NCBI RefSeq assembly: GCF_000002425.4
Contig: NC_037255.1
Span: 62,001 to 126,000, forward strand
Direction of reading: 5' to 3'
DNA from: Physcomitrium patens
Lineage: Eukaryota > Streptophyta > Bryopsida > Funariales > Funariaceae
DNA length: 64,000 bases
Of this stretch, positions 24,803 to 34,097 are shown piece by piece. Both the position numbers and the translations under genes were made by a program. Positions within the stretch are counted from its first letter, which is position 1. The number at the start of each line of letters is the position of its first letter. The notes beneath the pieces were generated by a model. That model worked only from the letters and a program-made list of their open reading frames with translations. It was not told the DNA's origin and did no database searches.

Positions 24803-25901
24803 TCAATTTAGAACTCGAGTCGACATGAAATACTCCAAATTCTTGTGATCTGTGTATACGGTCACTGGGTGTGCAGCTCCTTGAAGAAAGTGACGCCATT
24901 CTTGGAAAGAATCTATTATAACAAGAAGTTCCTTATCATGGATCTCATAATTGATTTCAGTAGCAGAGAACTTTCGAGAATAGAATGCAACCGGATGGAG
25001 CTTCTTGTCTTCTCTCATTTGTGAAAGTACAACTTCCAAAGCAAAATCCGAAGCATCAGTTTCTAAATAAAAGGCCTTTGTAAAGTCTGGATGTACCAAG
25101 ATTGGAGCCATAGTAAATGCGATCTTCAGATCTTGAAACGCCTTCTCTAGTAGAGGTCCCCATTCCAACTTATCCTTGTAAGTCTCTAACCATCTTTGGA
25201 ACCTCCCAGGACACGATTACTTCCACCTTCTTGGGGTCCATCTTCAAGCCTTCAGTAGTCACAACGAACTCCAAAAACTCCATCTCTATTTGGTGAAATA
25301 AACACTTCTCCAACTTGGCCTATAGTCCTTGCTCGCATAGTTTCTCTAAGACCAAACGAACGTACTTTTCATGCTCTTCCTCATTTTTGGAGAATATCAA
25401 AATATCATCCAAATAGATGACAACAAAATCATCAAGGTGCTCTTGGAAAATGTCATTCATCATATGTTGAAAGACCGCAGGAGCATTGGTAAGACCAAAG
25501 GGCATGACCTTATACTCAAAATGGCCATAGCTTGTACGAAATGTTGTCTTCCACTCATCTCCTTCCTTGATTCGTACGAGGTTGTAAGCTCCCCTTAGAT
25601 CAATTTTTGTAAAGTTCCTTGCATGTCCAAGTTATTCTAATAGACGAGAAATCAAGGATAACGGGTAACGATTCTTCTTTGTTACCTTATTGAGGCCTCT
25701 ATAGTCCACGCACATCCGCAATGAGCCATCTTTCTTCTTCACAAATAAGATGGATGCTCCAGTTGATGATTTTGAATGACGGATGAAGTTCTTGGCTAAA
25801 TTCTCGTCGATGTACTTCCGTAACTCCGCCAACTCCGTCTGTGATAGATTGAAGATTGGGCCAAAAGACGGTTGTGCTCCTCCTGTAAGTCTATGGCCCA
25901 A
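24803..25901 (-). other. Reverse transcriptase and RNase H region of the chromovirus
   Basis: The reverse transcriptase is identified by [14 protein letters not shown] and the active-site box [13 protein letters not shown] near 25,410. RNase H follows with LETDASDFA and HPVAFYSRKFSATEINYEIHD-like sequence at 24,803-25,168, ending in TVYTDHKNLEYFM. The order and motifs are those of Gypsy elements. The region is broken. Confidence 0.92.
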
Positions 25902-27609
25902 TCATATGGTCTGTGTTCCGATAGCATGTCGACATTTTTCTTTTGAAACACGTCTTTAAAATCCTTATATTGCTCCGGTATACTTGTTGTCGAGATCTTC
26001 TCCCCGGTAGTTGGAGCCGCATAAATGACAAATGGTGTGCGTTCCTTGGATGATCTTATAAATGCTCTTGCTCCAATGAATAGGGATTCCTCTATTCGAG
26101 GTTTTCTACTAGGCTTGCCTCTGGGTGGTTTTGTGGGAAAGGTCATCTTTCGAAACTTCCAATCTATGAATGAGTTATGCTTTTCCAACCAAGAAAGACC
26201 AAGAATAACAGGATTTGATGGGGTTCTAATAATATTGAAAATAGTATGACTACTATGGCCCTTAAACGTCACTTTTATAGGTTCTGATTCATGGGTGACA
26301 CTTCCAGACAATAAAGGTCGCCCATCTATGACCTCAACGTGAACAGGTTTGGATTTTTTTATTAAAGGGATCTTATGATGCTTTGTAAATTCTTCATCTA
26401 AGAAACAAGCAGATGCTCTTGAATGTAATAATGCTAAGGTTCTCAATTTTTGAGGGCCAATAAGCAAAGGGATTGTAAAGCAAAGGGCAGGTTGAATGGA
26501 AAGAAAGGAACTTGGTTGTTATTGTGATATTTCACTATCCAGCTGCACGGTTCCTATTGTGGCTGGGCATCCTCGTTTTCCTGAATAAACGTGCCCCTAG
26601 TCTTGACACTACGTCGATTTTGCTTCTTGGAGCAGTTTCCAACTTTGTGGCCTTCTTCACCGCAATACAAGCATAGACCTTCCTCCATATGCCCCTTTTT
26701 TTCTTCTAAAGTAAGAGATTTGACACGTACCGCATCAATTTGCATGTCTTCTACCTCTGAATGTGAATTAACGCTGCTTGTGGATATAGTTGGGGCGTGG
26801 CGAACCGTAAGTTGTCTTGAACGTTGGTCTTAGCGGCGTTGGAATAGGTGATTATCGCACTTCACAGCTTGGCTAATAGCTTTGTTGAGCATTTGTGGAT
26901 CAAGAAGAGTTAACAACAAATCCTTCGCATCATCCCTTAAATTCCAATAGAATTGACTCATCAACGCTTCTTTGTCGCAATTGATGTGGCATGCTAATTG
27001 CCTGAAGTCCGATGCATAGACTAATGTAGAGCGCATCCCTTGTCGTAGCAACCGGATCTTTGATGTAGTCCATCGAACCTTGTCGTGTTCACCAAATGCT
27101 TCCGCAAACGCCTCCAAAAAGGTTTCAAAGTTGTTTAGTATGGACGATGGTTTCTTAAACAAAGGAGCAAACCATGATAGAGCTTGTCTTGTAACTAAGG
27201 TTCCAACAAGCCCAACACTTGACTCCTCCGTTGGATAGCGTTCGGGTTGTAAAACTGTTATCAATCTGATTTGGTTGATGAATCCTCGAAACTTGAAACG
27301 CGTACCATCAAACTTATCTGGAAGGCTAACTCGGGGCTCTTTATGTTATAGAACCAACGGTGCTTGTTGAACCTGAGGTAAAGTTTCTTCTCTAAACGTA
27401 GAAGTTTGAGGCTGGTGCAACTTAGTTTGTGCCATCTCAGACGCTCCATCATTATGAAGCTTTGCCATGACTCCTTCAATCTCTGTAGTTCTTTGCGATA
27501 ATGTAGCGAGGGCATTCATGATAGCATCCAACTTGGACTCCGAACTTTCCATCATACTAATGTCTTGGCCCCTGACCATTCTAAGAGAAGGATAGAAATG
27601 ACTGTACAA
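25902..27609 (-). other. Gag, zinc knuckle and protease region of the chromovirus
   Basis: Gag-like sequence occupies about 26,830-27,600, including the SWF...FEAFAEAFGEHDKVRW type of retrotransposon gag. A CCHC knuckle, CLYCGEEGHKVGNC, lies at 26,632-26,673. The aspartic protease region follows at about 26,467-26,200, recognised by ...ASACFLDEEF and VILGLSWLEKHN. Fossil and broken. Confidence 0.85.
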
Positions 27610-27611
27610 GA

Positions 27612-27830
27612 AGACAATATTGGTTTAGAGGAGGGTACTCCGCAACCTCTAAAATGCCTTAAGAGCTTCAAGAAAAGGGGTAATCCACTCTCTCCAAGAA
27701 GAATAAGACTCCAATATTATAACAAAAGAAGTATCAGTTTAGAGGAGGGTAATCCGCAACCTCTAAAATGCTAGTATACTTCTAAGTAGAGGGGTAATCC
27801 ACACTCTAACAAAGAAGAAACTAGCTCTAA
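27612..27830 (-). repeat. Tandem leader repeat of the chromovirus
   Basis: Between gag and the 5' LTR, two tandem copies of a unit of about 105 bp carry the paired motifs GCGGANTACCCTCCTCTAAAC and GTGGATTACCCCT (element strand). A single related unit is found in the leader of the distinct element at 56,220-56,310. Conservation between families suggests a constrained leader, perhaps for packaging or translation; that is inference. Confidence 0.7.
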
Positions 27831-27840
27831 TATTTGAGGT
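27822..27840 (-). other. Primer-binding region of the chromovirus
   Basis: On the element strand, about 26 bases after the 5' LTR, AATATTAGAGCTAG resembles the usual TGGTATCAGAGC complement of initiator tRNA-Met. The related element at 56 kb has the closer match ATATCAGAGC at the same place. Confidence 0.5.
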
Positions 27841-27859
27841 GAGCGAAGTCTCGACAAGC

Positions 27860-28227
27860 TGTCACGGACACAGAAATACAAACTCGAGATCTAACAAGAA
27901 GTTCAAGAGGAACTGACAAGAACTAGATTAATCAGATGAGAACAACACCAGAGAGGTGAGCTAGAGCTCCAAGAAATGTGTTGTCGAGACTAAAGAACTC
28001 TTCAGCCTTGATTCCAATATATACTCCTATTTAGGAAGCTTCTCAAACAACTTCTACCAACTAAGAAGTTTCTAGAAGGTTCCAAAGACTTGCTTCTAGA
28101 AGGTTCTAGAAACTTATCTCTAGAAGGTTCTAAGGACTATGTCCCTAACATCTTCTACCAACTAAGAAGCTTCTAGAAGATTCTAGAGACTTGCTTCTAG
28201 AAGGTTCTAAAGATTATGTCCCTAATA
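27860..28227 (-). repeat. 5' LTR of the 22-28 kb chromovirus
   Basis: 368 bp. On the element strand the order is heat-shock element cluster (28,207-28,065), another GAAGCTTC dyad at 28,035-28,042, a TATA-like TATATATTGG at 28,023-28,014, then the transcribed part ending GTCCGTGACA. The 5' end of the LTR has one base change in its terminal CA relative to its partner. It is bounded by the CTTAA target duplication on the right. Confidence 0.93.
28065..28207 (-). promoter_or_regulatory. Heat-shock element cluster in the 5' LTR
   Basis: Perfect four-unit heat-shock elements (alternating GAA and TTC with 2 bp spacing) lie at 28,065-28,082, 28,094-28,111 and 28,166-28,183, with a three-unit site at 28,195-28,207 and a two-unit site at 28,123-28,130. 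The best reads GAAGCTTCTAGAAGATTC. The consensus for heat-shock factor trimers needs three such units, so each four-unit site exceeds the minimum. They sit about 40-185 bp upstream of the TATA-like box, the right place for a promoter. Confidence 0.8.
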
Positions 28228-28232
28228 CTTAA

Positions 28233-28304
28233 TACATTTTAAAAATAATTATATCAAATATAAGGACAAGATGATTAAGTCACTATAATTTTGAGTATGT
28301 CACA

Positions 28305-28345
<41 letters not shown>

Positions 28346-28480
28346 TATATTTAAAAAATAATAGAAAAATAAGGTTATATATATATATATATATATTTAT
28401 CAAAGGGTTAAAAAAGCCTAAATTTCACATTTTGATTTTATGAAGTTATGTCTAATCTTCAATTCTTATGAATAATTTTA

Positions 28481-28523
<43 letters not shown>

Positions 28524-29554
28524 AAATTTTATTAAAAAAATATCATTAAATAGACATTTAAGAGTATTTTTGTGCTACAATTAAAATTATGTCATGAATA
28601 TTATAATAATAATAATAATAGTATGACGCATGTTTTTTATTATACACATACAAGCAAATAAAAAAATTAAACTAAAATTATAGTAAATTGATTGAATAAG
28701 GTTTGTGGTTTTAATTATTTACTCAAAAGTAGAGTTATTTATTGCTTATTTATTCAATAAACATTGCCATATTTTATATGGTCCTATAGTTGTGCTCATG
28801 ACAATCTAGTTCAGTATGATGAAAATAAAAAAGAAATAAGAGTTTTGTTTTGGATATTGATAAAACATTTATTTATCACTACCCAAAACATGTTGATGCA
28901 CATTCTATATTGCAATGTGATTCATAAGAGAAGACAAATTACAGAGCTGATTGGATAATTAAACTTTACTTTTTAGACTGTATCTCTTATTCGAATGTTT
29001 CATTTAAATGTAGGTGTCGACACGGTTATGCATGAATATAGTGTTGGCCGAGTGTAGGCGGTGGTTTTGTTGGGGACAACAGTGTTTGTGTGTGTGTGTG
29101 TGGAGTGAAGTTAAGGGAGGGAGAGAGGGAAGCAGGGTGGGAGAATAGCTTCCTCAGCAGCATGGATGGAACAAGGAGAGGGGGGCATTCATGTTTTGAA
29201 CGTGTGAAAAAGCAAAAGCACACGACACAAGGAAGGAAAGAAAGAAAAGGAAAAGGAAAAGAAGAGAGGCAGAGGAGGAAGCAGCTCGGACTCTGGATTA
29301 GGGTTGGGAACGCGGGACTCAATCCTTCTTTCTGTGTGCGCATGTGTGTATTCCTCTGTGCCTCTCTCTGCCTTCTCGTCCTCCATTGTCCCTCCCGCCC
29401 CGCAGCTCCACGGCCCCCCAACGGGTGGGTCTGTTCCTCCTTGGGGCCAACGGGTGGTTCAGGTCAGTGCTGCGCCTATCCTTTCTCTCCTTCCTTTCCC
29501 TCGCGAAGCATGCGTGGAGGCTAGAACGGTTCCTCTTCAACAATTTCTGGAGGT
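28233..29554. other. AT-rich spacer, then DEG9 promoter and leader
   Basis: 28,233-28,990 is AT-rich with long TA arrays (about 28,308-28,351, 28,377-28,396 and 28,486-28,518) and no gene. From about 29,060 the sequence becomes GC-richer and purine/pyrimidine biased, including a TG repeat at 29,085-29,101. This is the probable promoter and leader of the DEG9 gene. Several short upstream open frames occur but are not supported as genes. Confidence 0.55.
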
Positions 29555-32500
29555 ATGGAGGCACCCCCTCGCAAGCGGGGGCGACCGCCCAAGCATCCTA
29601 AAGTCGCCTCCAACGACTCTCCCAAGTCCCGTGCCAACTCCGCTTTCAATTCTGTCAAGTCTCCCTCCGCTTCTTCCCCTGCTGATGTAGAGATGGTGGA
29701 CCGCGGTGTGGCCACTGTCGATTCAAAGTCGGTTCAGCGGGGCCGAAAGAAGTCCGCGGGGGACAAGGTGGAAGGGGCCGCTTCTGTCAAACCTAGTGGA
29801 GGAGGAGGAAGTCCCAGTGACCGGGAGCTGTCCAAGTCGGAGGCGGACGACGTTGAGTTGCTCCCCGAGAAATTGTCTAGCAGAAGAAATAAGAAGCAAT
29901 CCCTGGTACATTAACACATCTCTTGCTTATCAATCTTCTACTCTTGGTCGTTCCATTCCCAACTTTTCGTGTTTGCCGTGGTCGAATTTGGCTTCGAAAT
30001 TGTGGTATTTTTAAGAACAGGTAATTTCTCTGGATTTCCCTGACAGTGCGTCAGACTTTACGGTCATATGTGTAATGCCGTATAAACCTGCGTTCCTTCC
30101 AACATTTTCCCTTAATCGCTCTGAGTAATGCAATTTAATGGCCTTTTCGAAGAATGTGAGCGCATTCTTATGCACCGTGATTGAGGGTTTTGACAACGCA
30201 TACTGCGTCAAGGGTTTAGGGTTTTAATCTCTGCGTGTGATGGTTGTGAACTTGGAGTTGCATCTTTCAAGGAACCTTCATTCCATTGTTTGATTTGCAA
30301 CCTGAATCTGCAATTGTGTATCATTGTAGACCGAGAATGAAAATATCGTGGGTCATGAACATGTCCTCATTATTCTACCAAAGATATCAAGCTGGCAAAA
30401 ATTTAAGGTGTAAAATCAGGAGCCCCCATTGTCATTGCTGCTTATGAACGTCACAGATGACTACGACAGCGATTGTAGAGATTTGCACTGAGACACAGAA
30501 TTAGTATTCTCTTACAATTGAAAGCACCTTCCAATTTGCCAAAATGTTCGCAGTACGGAAGGATAAAGCTAGAGGGTTGTGTATGTTCGAAGTGTGTGTA
30601 GGGCTAACAAAAGTGTATACTGTGATATTGGCAGGCAAACCCAGGTTTGTTTTCAAACGACAACACCAGGGGACATGCCCCCTTGTTCGAGGACGGAACA
30701 GTCGGAAGCGAAGACGTGAAAGATGCACCTTTCATGGATGCTGTTGTGAAAGTATTTTGCGTGCATACGGAGCCCAATTTTTCACTTCCGTGGCAGAGAA
30801 AACGCCAATTTAGTTCGAACAGCAGTGGTTTTATCATCAAGGACCGTCGGGTTTTAACTAATGCGCATTCGGTGGAGCACCATACGCAAGTGAAGGTAAA
30901 GAAACGTGGCTCGGATACCAAGTACCTGGCCACGGTTCTTGCGATTGGTACCGAATGCGACATAGGTCAGTTTTTGCCTTCTCTACGAGCTCTACAATGA
31001 ACCAATTTTGGCATGTGAAATAGCAGTCGTACCTATGTTGTGCACATCATGATGAACGCGTGTTGACGATTGTGAATCGTTATTCAGGGTTTACACGTGT
31101 TCGTATAGGATTGCAGCAGCAGTTTATTGGCTCTTTGCGACGCTTCGGACCTTGATACGTAGTGCTTTAAAATTTTCATGTCTTCTTGTCTATACACTTA
31201 CTGGGGGGAGTTGGGCCTCCTGCTCTCATTGCTGGATGATCCTGATGAGCAGAAATAAGCTCCTCATCAGCACATGATGCCAGTTTCTTTGATATTGTGG
31301 AGTCAAGATATGTGTAAGAGAGAGTCAAAAGTGATAGATTTGTGTTTTGAACTGGGCTCCTGTGTGTACAGCTATGCTGACAGTGAGCAATGACGAGTTT
31401 TGGGAGGATGTGACGCCTGTGGACTTTGGATCTTTGCCTCGTCTGCAAGATGCGGTGACTGTAGTAGGCTATCCCATAGGCGGTGACACTATCTCGGTGA
31501 CTAGTGGAGTGGTTTCACGCATTGAAGTTACATCATATGTTCATGGTGCGACAGAACTCCTTGGTGTGCAGGTTAGTCGTATTACCCTCGAATACGCATT
31601 GTCACAAGGTCGGAATTATTTACCCTCATTAATAGATTCTTGGTATTTCCACTTGAGCATCGGACTGTAGCTTGATTTTCTGATTACTGTTATTGCTCCT
31701 TCCAAGGCAGTAACAACCAGTTGCAGGCTGTTTTTTTTAATAAAGTAGGTATCTTTGTGAATGGCCTAGCTTCGGTGGACCGTTTAGTCTCGTTTATCTT
31801 CAGTATCGGGAAGTTTACTCTCTCTTGTCTTCGTACCTTTTGAGGTGCAAGGGTGTTCTGCGTCGTGTCGTTTAGTCTCCGTAGGGGTTGTGATGCATTC
31901 TATGCCTACTGTCCGCAGTTTCCTAGATGCTTGTTAGTGATAGCTCAGCACCATGTCTCACAGCAAATGCTGGTCATGCAATCTCGTTTTATTTTATGAT
32001 TTTATTGTTCTCTCATGGACTTTGTGGGGAACTGTTCTTGGCTTAGCTGCTTTCGTGGTTAAATCGCAGATTGATGCTGCCATTAATGCTGGCAACTCTG
32101 GAGGCCCTGCTTTCAACGACAGAGGTGAATGTGTGGGAATCGCCTTTCAGTCCCTGAAGCACGAGGATGCTGAGAACATCGGATATGTTATACCCACCCC
32201 TGTTATTACTCACTTTATTACTGATTACGTCCGCAGCGGTGACTATACAGGTACGAGTATCCACTTTGGCGTTTACGCGTGGTGTGACATAAATTGGAAT
32301 GTAGTTTTTGTGAGTGCAGGGCCATTGTGTTCTTTTGTTTCAACTCACCATGCTTGCCTCCGCAAACCTGAATGTTATAGTGAGGTTCTACAAGCTTGGG
32401 CTCCCCGATCTGGGCTGGTTTTATGATAGTTGCCCCACTACAGCGCGTACTTGTGAACTATGCAGGATTCCCCATTTTAGGTATTGAATGGCAAAAGATG

Positions 32501-34097
32501 GAAAATCCTGATCTCCGGAAGGCGCTGGGAATGAAGGGCATCCAGAAAGGCGTTCGTATACGACGTGTTGAGCCCACTGCACCTGCATATAAGTATTTGC
32601 AAGCTTCTGACATCCTTTTGAGTTTCGATGCCGAAGATATCGCAAACGATGGAACTGGTACAAACCCTTCGCTAAACGTCATTAAATCGTTAATGCATTC
32701 CTAAGTTCGGTGAGCCGTNNNNNNNNNNNNNNNNNNNNNNNNNNNNNNNNNNNNNNNNNNNNNNNNNNNNNNNNNNNNNNNNNNNNNNNNNNNNNNNNNN
32801 NNNNNNNNNNNNNNNNNNAAATGCATAGGTCGTGATATCTTTAGTGTGTTTAGAGATCACTTTGGATGGTGTCTTGTGGGTGGTGTCACTATTATGGTAT
32901 GGATTAGACTAATGCAAGTTCTTGTGGTGGTAGAGTTATATGTTTATATTTTTGTATTTTTTGAATTTTCTGGTAAGTTGACAACTGTTTTGTGCTTGAG
33001 GGGTGTGGCAGTATGGGAAGGACTATGATTATGATGCTCCTGTGAAACTGCTGGACAAGCTGCTTCATTCAATGTCTCAGTGCGATGACGAGCAACTCGT
33101 TGTCGTATCTCAGGTGATTTTAACTATATCCCCTTGCAGAATTCTTCAAATTTTTGTATGCTCTCTCGGTTGGTTATTCGGAGAGGGACCTCGGATGACT
33201 ATTTATAGTGTTTGTTATGTTTTGTTCTTTGGATTGGGGTTTTCCATTAATGGTGGAGCTTCATAATAGTCTGGAAAGAGACATATTTCTGAGGTAATTC
33301 GGAAATAAAAGATGGTTGGCTTAATAGATAGGAAAATGTTTCCGTTTTTAGAAGTTTTACTGAGAAGATCGGTAGTGCCATGAGCTGATGAACTTTACGC
33401 TGGTGGTGCCAAAACCAGGTTCTGGTGGCGGATATCAACATTGGTTATGAAGACATTGTGAATACCCAGGTAGGTGCCCATTCCTTGTACATCTGTGATG
33501 GATTCTTGTACTGGCGTGGGGGCGGCAAGAGTGGCGATTTAAGCTGGAGCACTTATCCTGGGTGGATGCATCAGAATTTACGCCATTGTAAGGATGGAGA
33601 CTGGTGTTCTGATGTTTTGTGGTGATCTTGTCTAATGTTCGTTGGCAGGTCATAGCTTTTAATGGAACACCTGTTAGGAATCTTAAGCATCTGGCAATCA
33701 TGGTCGAGAAGTGTACGGATCCCTTTTTGCGGTTTGACCTTGAATATCAGCAGGTTAGTTTTCTGTATGCCAGACTATGCGTGTTGTCGTGGACAGATGC
33801 ACTGTTGCTTTGGTAAGTGAGTTCGTTGCAAGGGTCATACACCTAAAGCTAAGGGAATAAGAATTCAGGGATTGTTTTTCTTCTGATATATCAACTCTTG
33901 TGACGTCGACATGCTGCTCAGATTTGAATTGATTTGAAAGGAGGTTACTAGCGTAAAGGATGGTGATGGATAAGCAGTGCCCATGTGGGTTTGTGCAGAT
34001 CGTGGTTCTGGAAACCAATGCAGCCAAGGCTGCCACTCCAGAGATCCTTGCCACTCATTGTATACCATCAGCAATGTCTGATGACTTGAAAACGTAA
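29555..34097 (+). CDS. DEG9: DEG9-type nuclear serine protease (gap-interrupted)
   Basis: Visible exons are 29,555-29,905, 30,635-30,965, 31,372-31,571, 32,070-32,250, 32,466-32,657, then after the N gap 33,012-33,113, 33,419-33,469, 33,649-33,753 and 33,999-34,097. Junctions are GT-AG and phases agree. DEG9 is an HtrA-like trypsin-fold protease. The triad is His195 (TNAHSVEH), Asp226 (GTECDIA) and Ser304 (GNSGGPA), followed by a PDZ domain ([14 protein letters not shown]...) and a second, unusual PDZ with [11 protein letters not shown]. It ends [13 protein letters not shown], as plant DEG9 does. About 80 residues between ANDGT and YGKDY, known in the family, are missing because of the gap. 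The N-terminus carries [13 protein letters not shown], an AT-hook-like and nuclear-localisation-like sequence. Arabidopsis DEG9 is nuclear and acts in cytokinin/light signalling. Confidence 0.96.
32719..32818. other. Assembly gap (100 N) inside the DEG9 gene
   Basis: Exactly 100 N, the usual placeholder for a gap of unknown size. The missing coding part between the flanking exons is about 240 bases by comparison with the family, more than 100, so the true gap is larger than shown. Confidence 0.95.

Larger units (their letters stand above)
22229..28227 (-). mobile_element. Ty3/Gypsy chromovirus fossil with both LTRs
   Basis: A 5,999 bp element on the minus strand, flanked by an exact 5 bp target duplication, CTTAA, at 22,224-22,228 and 28,228-28,232. 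It has two LTRs, a primer-binding region, gag with a zinc knuckle, protease, reverse transcriptase, RNase H, integrase and a C-terminal chromodomain, the order of chromoviruses. The coding region is broken in several places, so it is a fossil, though nearly full length. I counted about 22 base differences between the LTRs over about 368 aligned positions (about 6%). At an assumed plant rate near 1e-8 per site per year this suggests a few million years. It sits in AT-rich intergenic DNA between the LYAR and DEG9 genes. Confidence 0.95.

Noticed and set aside
28308-28518. Long TA arrays as possible origins, matrix attachment sites or structured elements.
   Set aside because: TA arrays are scattered through all AT-rich parts of the window, so these have no special context.
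29026-29554. Several overlapping open frames of 80-144 codons on both strands upstream of DEG9.
   Set aside because: They arise from the stop-poor, purine/pyrimidine-biased leader and promoter; none resembles a protein, and the DEG9 start at 29,555 is well supported.
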